From Pseudorhodoplanes sp. (GTDB lineage Bacteria; Pseudomonadota; Alphaproteobacteria; Rhizobiales; Xanthobacteraceae): a stretch of 64,000 nucleotides of DNA. The position numbers were made by a program, and so were the translations under genes. The DNA is taken from the NCBI GenBank assembly GCA_022843165.1, contig JALHOD010000005.1:1-64000 (forward strand). The letters are read 5' to 3'. Below the pieces are notes generated by a model. The model saw only the letters and a program-made list of their open reading frames with translations, was not told where the DNA came from and ran no database searches. Shown piece by piece: positions 9,324 through 18,784 of the stretch (positions are counted from its first letter, which is position 1; each line of letters begins with the position of its first letter).

Positions 9324-10961
9324 GTGCCCGCCGCCATGGCCCCCAAACCCCCGTCCTCCGACAAGACCCGCCCCGGCAAGCCCCCGGCCAAAGGCGCGCC
9401 GAAGGCCGGCCCCGGCAAGACGGTGGCGGAGATCCGCCCGCTCAAACACGCCGAGATCCGCGGCATCGTGGTCGGCATCATGCTGGCGATGTTTCTGGGC
9501 GCGCTCGACCAGACCATCGTGGCCACCGCCTTGCCCACCATCGGCCGCGCCTTCCGCGACGTGGAGAACCTGTCCTGGGTGGTGACGGCGTATCTGCTGA
9601 CCGCCACCGCCTCGACCCCGCTCTACGGCAAACTGTCCGACATCTATGGCCGCCGCGCGGTGATGCTGGCGGGGATCGCGATCTTCATCATCGGGTCGGT
9701 CGCCTGCGCGCTCGCCACCAGCATGACCGCGCTGATCCTCGCGCGCGGGTTGCAGGGACTGGGGGGCGGGGGGCTGATGTCGCTGACCCAGACCATCATC
9801 GCCGACATCGTCTCGCCGAAGGAACGCGGGCGCTATCAGGGCTATATCGGCGCGGTCTTCGCCTCGTCCTCGATCGGCGGGCCGGTGCTCGGCGGATTCC
9901 TCACCGAGCACCTGCACTGGTCGCTGATCTTCTGGATCAACGTGCCGCTCGGCATCGCCGCTTTGCTGATGACCAACAACGTGCTCAAGCGCGTGCCGTT
10001 TCATCCGCGCAAGCATGCGCTCGATCTTATCGGCGCGGCGCTGATGATGGCGGCGGCGATCGCGCTGTTGCTGGCGCTGACCTGGGGCGGCACGCGCTTT
10101 GCCTGGCTGTCGGCGCCGATCGGATTGCTGCTGCTGGCCTCGGCGATCCTGTGGGCGCTGTTTGGCTGGCGCCTGATGCGGGCGAAGGAGCCGTTCCTGC
10201 CGCTCGCGGTGCTGGCCAATCCGGTGGTGCGCTGCGCGACGCTCGCCGGCACCTGCGCGATGGGCACGCTGGTCGGCATGACGATCTTCGTGCCGCTTTA
10301 TTTCGAGGTGGTGGTGCATCTCTCCGCCAGCCAGTCCGGACTGGCGCTGATTCCGCTGATGGGCGCGACGGTGGTGGCGTCCACGCTGACCGGCCGCGCC
10401 ATGGTGCATGTCGAGAACTACAAGATCATGGCGATCGCCGGCGTGGTGCTCGCCATGGCCGGGCTCGGCGCGCTGGCGGTCTGGCCGCAATTGCCGGTGC
10501 CGCTGGTGATCGCGCTCCTGACGCTGACCGGCTTTGGCATCGGCTGCGTGTTCCCGATCTCCACCGTCAGCATGCAGAACGCGGTGTCGCGGCATCTGAT
10601 GGGGGTTGCGACCGGCGCGATGAACTTCTTCCGCTCGCTCGGCGCGGCGCTGGTGGTGGCCTTGCTCGGCGCCATCGTGCTGGGCGGCATCGGCGGCGCC
10701 ACCGGCGTGTCGGTGGAGATGCTGGCGCGCACCGCATCCGACACCGATCTGGCGCAGGCCTTCCGCTTCGTGTTCCTGGCCGCCATGCTGGTGCTGGCCT
10801 TCGGGCTCGCCTTCCTGATCAGCATGGAACAGAAGCCGCTGCACGGACCGGCCGCCACGCAGACTCCGCAGCCGGAGGCGGCGGCGACGCCGGTGCAGAC
10901 CCTGCCGCCGGAACCCGAGAGCAGGCGCAAGCCGGACAAGTCCGCCGGCCGGAAAAAGTGA
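9324..10961 (+). CDS. MFS drug transporter (DHA2/EmrB-type, 14 TM)
   Basis: FLGALDQTIVATALPTIGRAF, LYGKLSDIYGRRAVML, multiple TM segments. Confidence 0.93.
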   Translation: MPAAMAPKPPSSDKTRPGKPPAKGAPKAGPGKTVAEIRPLKHAEIRGIVVGIMLAMFLGALDQTIVATALPTIGRAFRDVENLSWVVTAYLLTATASTPLYGKLSDIYGRRAVMLAGIAIFIIGSVACALATSMTALILARGLQGLGGGGLMSLTQTIIADIVSPKERGRYQGYIGAVFASSSIGGPVLGGFLTEHLHWSLIFWINVPLGIAALLMTNNVLKRVPFHPRKHALDLIGAALMMAAAIALLLALTWGGTRFAWLSAPIGLLLLASAILWALFGWRLMRAKEPFLPLAVLANPVVRCATLAGTCAMGTLVGMTIFVPLYFEVVVHLSASQSGLALIPLMGATVVASTLTGRAMVHVENYKIMAIAGVVLAMAGLGALAVWPQLPVPLVIALLTLTGFGIGCVFPISTVSMQNAVSRHLMGVATGAMNFFRSLGAALVVALLGAIVLGGIGGATGVSVEMLARTASDTDLAQAFRFVFLAAMLVLAFGLAFLISMEQKPLHGPAATQTPQPEAAATPVQTLPPEPESRRKPDKSAGRKK

Positions 10962-11061
10962 CGCGGCATTCCCGCGCGCCATCGGGATCGGGGCGCTGGG
11001 CAAAAAAGCGGCAGGCGCGCAACAGCCTCAACAGAATCTTAACTTCTGTAACTACTATGGG

Positions 11062-12450
11062 TTGACGGCTCGCGACTATGGCCCTTCCGGAGCGAACGGC
11101 GCCTCTCTGATGCAATTCGTGTTGCCCACGCATTTCCAGGCGCGGCTCAAGCTTTATGAGCTGGACGAGGACGCCTGCCGGCAGCTGGCGCGGTTGTGGC
11201 CGGTGATCGAACCCAGCATCGCCCGCGCGGTCGAGGACTTCATCGCGGCCGAAAAGCAGATGCCGACCGTGGCGGCGGTGTTCCTGAAGCACGAGGACCT
11301 GATCCGCAAATTGCAGCTCAGCCATCTCGGACTGCTGTTGTCCGGGACGCTCAACCAGCGTTATGCGGAATCCTGCCAGCACGTGTCCGAACAGCAGCAC
11401 AATATCGGGCTGACGCCGCGCACCCAGATGATCGCCAGCAACATGGTGCAGCGCGCGGCCTTCGCGGCGCTCGGCCGGCGGTTCCGGTTTTCGCCGCGCC
11501 GGATCGTGGCGGGCGGGCAGGTGGTGTCGCAGGCGCTGGCCTTCGACATCGCGACCACGCTCACGCTGTATCAGGATGCCGCGCTGCTGTCTTCGCAGGC
11601 GCGCGGCCAGCAGGTCGACCAGGCGATCGCCGATTTCCGTGCCACCATCAACGATACCATCGGCGCGGTGAAAAGCGTGTCGGAGGCGCTCAGCCGCGGC
11701 TCGTCCGGCATGCGGATGACGGCCGAGGAAACCTCCCGCCGCATGAAATCGACCGCGGAAGCGTCCACGGCCACCACCTCGATGGTGGAGCAGACCGCGG
11801 CCGCGACCGAGCAATTGTCGCAATCGATCGACGAGATCGGCGTGCAGAGCGCCGGCAGTCTGCAACTCGCCTCCAGTGCGGCGCGCGACGCCGAAGTCTC
11901 GCTGCAGAATCTCGCCAGCCTGTCGAGCGCGGTGGAGCAGATCCAGTCGGTCGCCGGCATGATTTCCGACATCGCCGGCCAGACCAATCTGCTCGCGCTC
12001 AACGCCACCATCGAGGCCGCCCGCGCGGGCGACGCCGGCAAGGGTTTTGCGGTGGTGGCGGGCGAGGTCAAGGCGCTCGCCAACCAGACCGAGAAGGCGA
12101 CCGATACCATCTCGCGCCAGATCGCGGCGATCCAATCTGCGACCCGCGAATTGTCCATCCAGCTCGGATCGGTGGCCGGCGCGGTCAAGAACATCGCCAC
12201 GGTCGCCGCCAAGATCGAGAGCGCGGTGCAGGAACAGACCGCGGCCACGCGCGACATTGCAGGCTCCGTTCACTCGGCAGCGAAATATACCGTGCAGGCG
12301 ACCGAAGATGTGCGCGCGGTCGAGGGCATCACGGCGCGTTCGCTGGACACCGTGCAGGAGGTGGTGACCCTGAGCGAGACGCTGTCGTCGCGCGCCGCCG
12401 ATCTGGAACAGAAAGTTGCGCGCTTCTTCGCGAGCGTGCGCGCGGCGTGA
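11062..12450 (+). CDS. Globin-coupled methyl-accepting chemotaxis protein
   Basis: Protoglobin-like N-terminus plus MCP core (IAGQTNLLALNATIEAARAGDAGKGFAVVAGEVKALANQTEKAT). Confidence 0.92.
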   Translation: MTARDYGPSGANGASLMQFVLPTHFQARLKLYELDEDACRQLARLWPVIEPSIARAVEDFIAAEKQMPTVAAVFLKHEDLIRKLQLSHLGLLLSGTLNQRYAESCQHVSEQQHNIGLTPRTQMIASNMVQRAAFAALGRRFRFSPRRIVAGGQVVSQALAFDIATTLTLYQDAALLSSQARGQQVDQAIADFRATINDTIGAVKSVSEALSRGSSGMRMTAEETSRRMKSTAEASTATTSMVEQTAAATEQLSQSIDEIGVQSAGSLQLASSAARDAEVSLQNLASLSSAVEQIQSVAGMISDIAGQTNLLALNATIEAARAGDAGKGFAVVAGEVKALANQTEKATDTISRQIAAIQSATRELSIQLGSVAGAVKNIATVAAKIESAVQEQTAATRDIAGSVHSAAKYTVQATEDVRAVEGITARSLDTVQEVVTLSETLSSRAADLEQKVARFFASVRAA

Positions 12451-12578
12451 AGCGCGCAAGACGAGCCGTCCCAGGTTTCCGATTGCAAATGTGAAGATAT
12501 GAAGGCCTCGCACGCTCGCGCGGCGAGGCTTTCACATGCTGCGAGTTCGAGACGGTTATTCGGCTGCAATGCAGCCGG

Positions 12579-13076
12579 TTACGCCGCCGCCTGGTAGTTG
12601 ACCGCCGTTTCCGCCAGTTTGGTGAGCGACTGGTCGGTCTTTTCCTCTTCCGCCAAATTCTGCTTCAGGAGTCTGGCGGCATCGTCCAGACCCATCTGTT
12701 CCGCCCAGGCGATCAGCGTGCCGTAGCGGGAAATCTCGTAATGCTCGACCGCCTGTGCACCGGCCAGCAGACCCGCGTCCAGCGCGTCCGAGTCCTTGAA
12801 GTCCTTCATGACTTCCTGGCCTTCCTCGATCAGACCGAGGATGGCCGGGCAGGTCTTGCCCTTGGCGGGCTTGTCGATCAGTTCGAACACGTCCTCGAGA
12901 CGGCCGACCTGCGCCTCCGTTTCGGTCGCGTGCTTTTCGAATGCGGCGCGCAGATCGTCGGAATTCGCGGCCTTGGCAAGCTTTGGCAGGGCCGTGAGAA
13001 TCTTCTTCTCGGCGAAGTAGATGTCTTTCAGGGTTTCGTGAAACAGATCTTCGAGGGTTTTCTCTTTCGCAGCCAT
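12579..13076 (-). CDS. YciE/DUF892 ferritin-like protein
   Basis: TLEDLFHETLKDIYFAEKKILTALPKLAKAA... Confidence 0.92.
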   Translation of the reverse strand: MAAKEKTLEDLFHETLKDIYFAEKKILTALPKLAKAANSDDLRAAFEKHATETEAQVGRLEDVFELIDKPAKGKTCPAILGLIEEGQEVMKDFKDSDALDAGLLAGAQAVEHYEISRYGTLIAWAEQMGLDDAARLLKQNLAEEEKTDQSLTKLAETAVNYQAAA

Positions 13077-13177
13077 GGTGGCATCTCCTGGTTGAAACTT
13101 CACGCTCAATGGCTTTCCGGGCTTTTCGTTCCGGACCGTCGCGGGTTTGACAGCACGCCGGCGCGGCGAGCGGCGTA

Positions 13178-13345
13178 TCAGTCCTGGAGCTCGGGCGGTC
13201 CGCCGCGCGGGCCGCCGTGTCCGGCCTGATCGCCGCCGGGAAAGCGGTTTTCCTGCCCGCCGGCCTGCCGACCGGCCCAATTTCCGGGTCCATGCTGGTT
13301 GGTACCAGGTGTCCGCTCATTCGGTTTTTCGGCCGGCTTCGTCAT
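13178..13345 (-). CDS. Small Gly/Pro/Gln-rich protein
   Basis: 55 aa: MTKPAEKPNERTPGTNQHGPGNWAGRQAGGQENRFPGGDQAGHGGPRGGPPELQD. Confidence 0.45.
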   Translation of the reverse strand: MTKPAEKPNERTPGTNQHGPGNWAGRQAGGQENRFPGGDQAGHGGPRGGPPELQD

Positions 13346-13414
13346 CGCTCACCTCCACGCCCGGAGCGAACAAAACCCCGGTCTAAGAACCGGGGTCTTG
13401 TCCTGGCATCCAGC

Positions 13415-13579
13415 TTAGCGATTCTGGTCGCTCTGCCGCTGGCCGCCGCCCTGCTGGCCACCTTGCTGACCGCCCTGGCCGGGCTTCTGGGTCTGCTGGT
13501 CGTCGCGCTGGCCGCCTTGCTGGTCACCCTGCTGACCGCCTTGCTGGTTCTGCTGATTGTTCTGGTTCGGATTGGTCAT
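13415..13579 (-). CDS. Small Gln/Gly/Asn-rich low-complexity protein
   Basis: MTNPNQNNQQNQQGGQQGDQQGGQRDDQQTQKPGQGGQQGGQQGGGQRQSDQNR; RBS-like GAGGAG upstream. Confidence 0.6.
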   Translation of the reverse strand: MTNPNQNNQQNQQGGQQGDQQGGQRDDQQTQKPGQGGQQGGQQGGGQRQSDQNR

Positions 13580-13615
13580 TGCTTTACTCCTCACGGGGAC
13601 CGTTCCCCGATGAAT

Positions 13616-13641
13616 AACTTTGCGGTGAGGATATTCGTTCC
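13616..13641 (-). promoter_or_regulatory. Candidate EcfG-type general stress promoter
   Basis: On minus strand GGAAC-N18-GTT (GGAAC..AAAGTT) upstream of the Q-rich ORF. Confidence 0.45.
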
Positions 13642-13757
13642 GTGGAACAAAGGAGCTTTTGCCATGTCGAAAGACACATTGCAGCGCAGCGCATAGAAAA
13701 CGGCACCCTCCGGGTCTGTGGTGCGTTACGTCACGGGCGTTCACAAGGTCAGGATAG

Positions 13758-13964
13758 ATGCCAAGAAAACTGATCAGCTTTCATGCCGAGGACAAACGGA
13801 CGCTGGACGAACTAGCGGACGATCTTTCATCCACGTTTCAAGAACTGATGGATGAAGCCGTGCGGGATCTGCTGAAAAAACACGGGCGGCCGACCGGTCT
13901 GAGAGAAGCCTTCAAGGCGAGTGCCGAGCCCTCGAAAATCGTTCGGTTCCGCAGGCGCAAGTAG
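13758..13964 (+). CDS. Ribbon-helix-helix-like small protein
   Basis: MPRKLISFHAEDKRTLDELADDLSSTFQELMDEAVRDLLKKHGRP. Confidence 0.55.
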   Translation: MPRKLISFHAEDKRTLDELADDLSSTFQELMDEAVRDLLKKHGRPTGLREAFKASAEPSKIVRFRRRK

Positions 13965-14006
13965 TGCCGGCGTGCGGTTGGGAGACTTCGTGCGGCCATT
14001 GCACGC

Positions 14007-14037
14007 AAAGGGGCTCCGGTTCCCCCGGAGCCCCTTT
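14007..14037. terminator. Bidirectional terminator hairpin
   Basis: AAAGGGGCTCCGG-TTCCC-CCGGAGCCCCTTT between convergent genes. Confidence 0.85.
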
Positions 14038-14052
14038 CGATTGAATCGCAGT

Positions 14053-14496
14053 TTAGTATTTGAACTGCTTCATCGCCTTCAGCTGGTCCTTGCTGGCATT
14101 CAGGACGGCGCGGTCGGGATACCATTCCCTGTTGTCGGCGCTGGAGGCGCCGGTGGTGCTTTTTCCGGCCTCGTTGGAAAATTTCAGCTTGTCCATCGAG
14201 ACCATGACATCGTGTTCGCCCATGCCGAGGAATCCGCCGACTCCCAGCACCGCACCGGCCACACGGCCGGAAGAATCGATAATGAGCTCATTGATCTCGC
14301 CGAGCTTTTCATTCTGCTGGTTGTAGACATCGACGCCGATCAGCTTGGACGCGCGCCACTGGCCGCCGGCGGGAACCGGAGCGGCGGTCGCCGCCGCGGA
14401 CGGCGCGGACGTGCTGGGTGTCGCGGGCTGCTGCTGGGCAAGAGCCGCGGTTGCGGCGAGGGTGCAGGCAACAAGTGTGCCGAGAATAATGCGCAT
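14053..14496 (-). CDS. PRC-barrel domain secreted protein
   Basis: Signal peptide; ASKLIGVDVYNQQNEKLGEINELIIDSSGRVAGAVLGVGGFLGMGEHDVMVSM. Confidence 0.88.
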   Translation of the reverse strand: MRIILGTLVACTLAATAALAQQQPATPSTSAPSAAATAAPVPAGGQWRASKLIGVDVYNQQNEKLGEINELIIDSSGRVAGAVLGVGGFLGMGEHDVMVSMDKLKFSNEAGKSTTGASSADNREWYPDRAVLNASKDQLKAMKQFKY

Positions 14497-14525
14497 GGAA
14501 TCCTCCTTGGTTCTGAAGCTTGTTC

Positions 14526-14551
14526 AACTACGCGAAACCCTCAAACGTTCC
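14526..14551 (-). promoter_or_regulatory. Candidate EcfG-type promoter
   Basis: Minus strand GGAAC-N18-GTT, same spacing as 13616-13641. Confidence 0.45.
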
Positions 14552-14740
14552 ATGCGAGTCCAGTCACTGGTCACGAACCATCGCGCCGGTTCGGCGTTGG
14601 TGAGAACGACACGCCGGGTGACAACCGGCCGCAATGGGGATGATGGACGCGGCTGATTTTGCCGGTTTCTGGCCGCGGCACCAACGCATCGGTACGCGTA
14701 ACATCTGACCTGTTCCCGGCGTGTCGTCTAGCGTTTGAAT

Positions 14741-14770
14741 CAAAAGGCCCGCCAATTGGCAGGCCTTTTT
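14741..14770. terminator. Terminator hairpin
   Basis: AAAAGGCCcGCC-AATT-GGCaGGCCTTTTT. Confidence 0.7.
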
Positions 14771-14779
14771 CAGCCGGCG

Positions 14780-14854
14780 CTAGCGCGCCAGCAGGATCAG
14801 CAGAAGCAGCAGCGGAATCGGAATCCCCAGCAGCCACAGCAGAATGATGCCCAT
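14780..14854 (-). CDS. 24-aa hydrophobic micropeptide
   Basis: MGIILLWLLGIPIPLLLLLILLAR; same length and WLLG(I/V)P core as 40654..40728. Confidence 0.55.
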   Translation of the reverse strand: MGIILLWLLGIPIPLLLLLILLAR

Positions 14855-14865
14855 TGTCGCCTCCC

Positions 14866-15738
14866 TTAGTTGGCCTGTTGAAGTCTGCGGCGCGATCCGA
14901 CGACGCCCCGCCATGTGCCGTCGCGCAGCTGTCCACCTTCGATGGCGGCCGCGCTGGCCGAAAACGCTCCGAGCAGCATCGCCAGCGTCAGCCACAGAGC
15001 GGACGCCATGGTGAATTTGCGCGCCTCCTCGGCGGCTTCCTTCGCGGCGGCGATCACGTCGTTGACGCGCTTCTCGGCATCGGCTTGCGGCAGGCCGGTG
15101 CGCGCCGACACCATCTGCACGAGATAGGCGCGGTCATTGGCGGAAATGTCGCCGCCACTGGTCAGTCCGCGCGTGAAGATGACGGAGACTTCGCGCCGCA
15201 CCGCAGCAGGGTCGGTCTGCGCCTGCGGCGTCGTGCCGGTCGTGGCCGGCCGCAGCAATGTGTCGATGAAATAATCGTTCGGCGTTGCGCTCGCGGTCTG
15301 GGCTGCGGCCTGCGTTCCGCCCTGCACCAGGCCGGCCGTCGCGCCGCCGAGCAAAATGGTGGTCGCTGCACCCAGAATCGCCACGCCGAGAACCGTGGCA
15401 AAACCCCATGCCAAAAAGCCGTGGGCCGTGTCGCGGAACAGGACTTCCTCGCTATGGGCACCGGTCCATTTGGTCCGCAGGCGTCCGGCGATATATCCGC
15501 CAACCGTGGAGGAGAGCATCGCCGTCACAACGAGAAAGATGCCGGCCGAAATCTTGAAGGTGGTGGCCGAGATACCGCGTCCCGACCACGGAGAGACGGC
15601 GGCGAAACCCATCGCGGTTCCAAACACCAGCAGTACGATCGTCAGCGATGCGGCGGCAACGCCTCCCGCAAGAACGGCGCCCCATGACACCGCGCTCTGG
15701 CTGGCGTCTTCGGTACCGGCAACATAGGTCGTGGACAT
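14866..15738 (-). CDS. Multi-TM hypothetical membrane protein
   Basis: ORF 14866..15768, internal start MSTTYVAGTEDASQSAVSWGAVLAGGVAAASL; several TM segments. Confidence 0.75.
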   Translation of the reverse strand: MSTTYVAGTEDASQSAVSWGAVLAGGVAAASLTIVLLVFGTAMGFAAVSPWSGRGISATTFKISAGIFLVVTAMLSSTVGGYIAGRLRTKWTGAHSEEVLFRDTAHGFLAWGFATVLGVAILGAATTILLGGATAGLVQGGTQAAAQTASATPNDYFIDTLLRPATTGTTPQAQTDPAAVRREVSVIFTRGLTSGGDISANDRAYLVQMVSARTGLPQADAEKRVNDVIAAAKEAAEEARKFTMASALWLTLAMLLGAFSASAAAIEGGQLRDGTWRGVVGSRRRLQQAN

Positions 15739-15926
15739 GTGATTCCTCCGGCTGAACTGCCGAAACAAGCGTCACTGTCTGATTTGGTTCCTTGTCGTTT
15801 TAAAAATTGGGCAGAGCCAACGAATCCGTTTGGTCTACTGCGCCGGCCCGGCGGAGAACAAACGCGGTTAGGGATCCTGCATCATGGTTCAGGCGGCTGA
15901 AATCTTTCCGTAGGAGGCGTTGGCCA

Positions 15927-18698
15927 TTACGCCGCCGTGATGGCGGGCTCCATTGTGATGGTGTCGTGGTTTTTTGCGGTCGAAAAAAATACCCTCTCAA
16001 ACTCGTGCGCGGGGACGGGACGGCTGAAATGGTATCCTTGGCCCTCGTCGCACCCCATCCGTGCCAGCATGTCGGCGGTTGCTGAGTTCTCAATGCCTTC
16101 GGCCGTGATCGACAGGCCGAGCTGCTTGCCAAGCCTGATCGTGGAATCAACGATCGCGGCATCGTTCGGATCGGTCAAAAGATCGCGCACGAAGGAGCGG
16201 TCGATTTTCAGCCGGTCGAGCTGGAATTTCTTCAGATAGGCGAGGCTGGCATAGCCGGTGCCGAAATCGTCGAAGGCGACATGGACTCCAAGTCTCTGGA
16301 TGTCGCGGAAAATCTTACGCGCCGTCTCGTCGTCTGCCAGCAGGATATCCTCGGTCACTTCCAGTTCGAGCAGCGCGGGAGGCAGGCCGGTGTCCTCAAG
16401 AACCTGTGCGACGGTTGCGGGCAGATCCCCCGCCTGCATTTGCGACGGCGACAGGTTGACGCCGATGCGGATGCCACGCCCCATTTGCTCCCACAGGCGG
16501 GCTTGCCGGCAGGCTGTCTGCAACACCCAGCGCGCCACCTGGTCCGACATCGAGGACGCATTCACGACTGGAATGAACTCCCCCGGCGGAACCAGACCGC
16601 GTTCCGGATGCTGCCAGCGGATCAGCGCCTCCGCGCCCGCAAGCGCGCCGCTTCCGAGATGGATCTGCGGCTGATAGAACAGCACGAATTCGTTTCGCTC
16701 GAGCGCCCGCCGCAACTCCGCCTCCAGCACCACGCGCGCTTCGAGCTCGGCACGAAATGCCTGGTCGAAGAACACGGTGCAGCCGCGCCCGGTGGATTTT
16801 GCCCGATGAAGAGCAAGGTCGGCATTGGCCTGGAGCTCTCCGACGGTCGCGCAATTATCCGGGTAAATGGCGATGCCCACACTGCATCTCACGCGCAGCC
16901 TGCGTCCACCGACGGACAAGGGTATTTCGCCGAATGCGCCGAAGATGCGGCCTGACATATCTTTTGCTTTGTTCTCTATGTCGGAGCCGGAAATGACGAC
17001 GGCGAACTCGTCGCCGCCGACTCTGGCAACCAGACCGGAGCCGTTGACCAGACCCTTCAGGCCTTCGGCGACGGCCCACAGAACCTGATCGCCCCACGCG
17101 TGCCCCAAGGTGTCGTTGATTTCCTTGAACCTGTCGATGCCGATGATCATCAGCGCAATTCCGGATTCTGAGGCGGTTTCGCCCAGCCTGGTGTCCAGAT
17201 ACGTGCGCAGCGTATTGCGATTGGCGAGGCCGGTCAGGCTGTCATAGGCCGCCAGATAGCGGATTTTTCCCTCCTCGCGCTTGCGGACGGAAATATCGCG
17301 CAGCACCGCGCCATACTGGAATCCGTCGGTCCCCGGCCATCCGGAGAAGCAGGCCTCGAGTGGAAATATCTCGCCGTTCCTCCGCTTTCCCGTGAGTTCC
17401 ATGATTTGTCCGGCTGGAGCCTGCAGCGCTTCGCGGGAGAGGGCCAGCAGGGAGAAGGGCGCGCCCGTCGTGGTGCCGTCCTCGGCGCAACACAGGCTGT
17501 CGAACGGGCGGCCGATGATGTCATCCGGCTGGTAGCCGAAAATCGATTCCGCCGCCGGATTCCAGAGCGTGATCAAGCCGTTCCGGTCGGCGCAGACGAG
17601 GCCATCACCCAGTGACATCGTAATACGGTGAAATCTGCGTTCGGCTATCCTCGCCAGCAATCCGCGAATGTCGATCTCGTCGAGCGCGATCGCGGCAAGA
17701 TAGATGGCAATCGCGGCATGCCAGGCGGCCGTGTTGAGGGCCACTGGATAAATCGCCTGCAAGGCGATAGCCATGGCTTCGGCCGCAACCGCCATGCCGA
17801 CCAGCACCATGAGACGATAGCCGGCGGACAGACGCCGCCAGAGCATCATCATCACCAACGCAATGACGACAACCCCGGCCGCCGTCAGAAGATGTGTCGA
17901 CGTGCGCAGCGCACGGTCCTGCAGGATCGATTCGGCTGCGAGGACCTGCAGCATCGGTCCTGTGATGATCCCGTTGGGGACGTTGAACCGGTCGCCCAGT
18001 TCAACGGCGGTGCCGCCGATGATGATCTTCTTTCCCTTGAGAAGATCGGCGCTCACGTCGCCGTTGAGAATGTCCACATAGGAGTATCTTGGCACGGACT
18101 CGCGCTGGATGCTGAAGTCGACGATGAAACTTTTTTCGTCGGGCTGGTATTTACCGCCCAGAAGCGCCGCGACGGAAGGGTAGAAGGTCCCATCCATGGT
18201 TTCGCCGTATGAGTAACGGCGTACGATGCCATCCCGCCCGGCCACCACGTTGACCGTGGCGGCCCATGAATCCTCGATGAATTTCGGCAGCGGGCGATTC
18301 ACGAACAGGGTGGATTCGCCGTTCCGGTTATGCGTCACCTGTTTGAACGTTGGAAGAATCACAGACCCGCTGGCGCCTTGCAGCGCCTTCAGGAAGGCGT
18401 CGTCGTCGGCGGCGGCCGATGGCGCGCTGAAGTCCACGTCGAATACGATGTCGCTCGCGCCCGCGCCATCAAGCTTTTTGATGATCTCGGCATGCAGCCG
18501 CCGCGGCCAGGGCCAGACACCAATCTGCTCGATGGATCGGGAATCGATCGCCACGAGCACAACATCGCCCGTGGCCTGCCGCGGGGTGAATTCAAAGCGC
18601 TTGTCCACCAGCGCATTGTGGAGCGCGTCGTGCGCGCCCGTGAGCAGGGTGACTGCCAGAGCGCACAGCACAAACAAGTGTATCCGGTAGTGTTTCAC
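15927..18698 (-). CDS. CHASE2-PAS-GGDEF-EAL cyclic-di-GMP signalling protein
   Basis: CHASE2-like N-terminus, PAS (LITLWNPAAESIFGYQPDDIIGRPF), GGDEF region with ARVGGDEFAVV, EAL-like EALIRWQHPERG / DDFGTGYASLAYLKKFQLDRLKIDRSFV. Confidence 0.93.
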   Translation of the reverse strand: MKHYRIHLFVLCALAVTLLTGAHDALHNALVDKRFEFTPRQATGDVVLVAIDSRSIEQIGVWPWPRRLHAEIIKKLDGAGASDIVFDVDFSAPSAAADDDAFLKALQGASGSVILPTFKQVTHNRNGESTLFVNRPLPKFIEDSWAATVNVVAGRDGIVRRYSYGETMDGTFYPSVAALLGGKYQPDEKSFIVDFSIQRESVPRYSYVDILNGDVSADLLKGKKIIIGGTAVELGDRFNVPNGIITGPMLQVLAAESILQDRALRTSTHLLTAAGVVVIALVMMMLWRRLSAGYRLMVLVGMAVAAEAMAIALQAIYPVALNTAAWHAAIAIYLAAIALDEIDIRGLLARIAERRFHRITMSLGDGLVCADRNGLITLWNPAAESIFGYQPDDIIGRPFDSLCCAEDGTTTGAPFSLLALSREALQAPAGQIMELTGKRRNGEIFPLEACFSGWPGTDGFQYGAVLRDISVRKREEGKIRYLAAYDSLTGLANRNTLRTYLDTRLGETASESGIALMIIGIDRFKEINDTLGHAWGDQVLWAVAEGLKGLVNGSGLVARVGGDEFAVVISGSDIENKAKDMSGRIFGAFGEIPLSVGGRRLRVRCSVGIAIYPDNCATVGELQANADLALHRAKSTGRGCTVFFDQAFRAELEARVVLEAELRRALERNEFVLFYQPQIHLGSGALAGAEALIRWQHPERGLVPPGEFIPVVNASSMSDQVARWVLQTACRQARLWEQMGRGIRIGVNLSPSQMQAGDLPATVAQVLEDTGLPPALLELEVTEDILLADDETARKIFRDIQRLGVHVAFDDFGTGYASLAYLKKFQLDRLKIDRSFVRDLLTDPNDAAIVDSTIRLGKQLGLSITAEGIENSATADMLARMGCDEGQGYHFSRPVPAHEFERVFFSTAKNHDTITMEPAITAA

Positions 18699-18784
18699 CC
18701 TTGCCCCACACCGCTTTGACTGACGCTATCCTGCCAGCGCGCCGGCCGTCCCTCAGCCGGCGCGGTCAGCCGCCCCCCACGGGA

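Noticed and set aside
9291-11003. Long minus-strand ORF (570 aa) opposite the MFS transporter
   Set aside because: Arg/His/Gln-rich translation of the antisense of a clear MFS gene; typical GC-rich shadow ORF.
10819-12513. 564 aa minus-strand ORF opposite the chemoreceptor
   Set aside because: Antisense shadow of a well-supported globin-coupled MCP; composition is non-protein-like.
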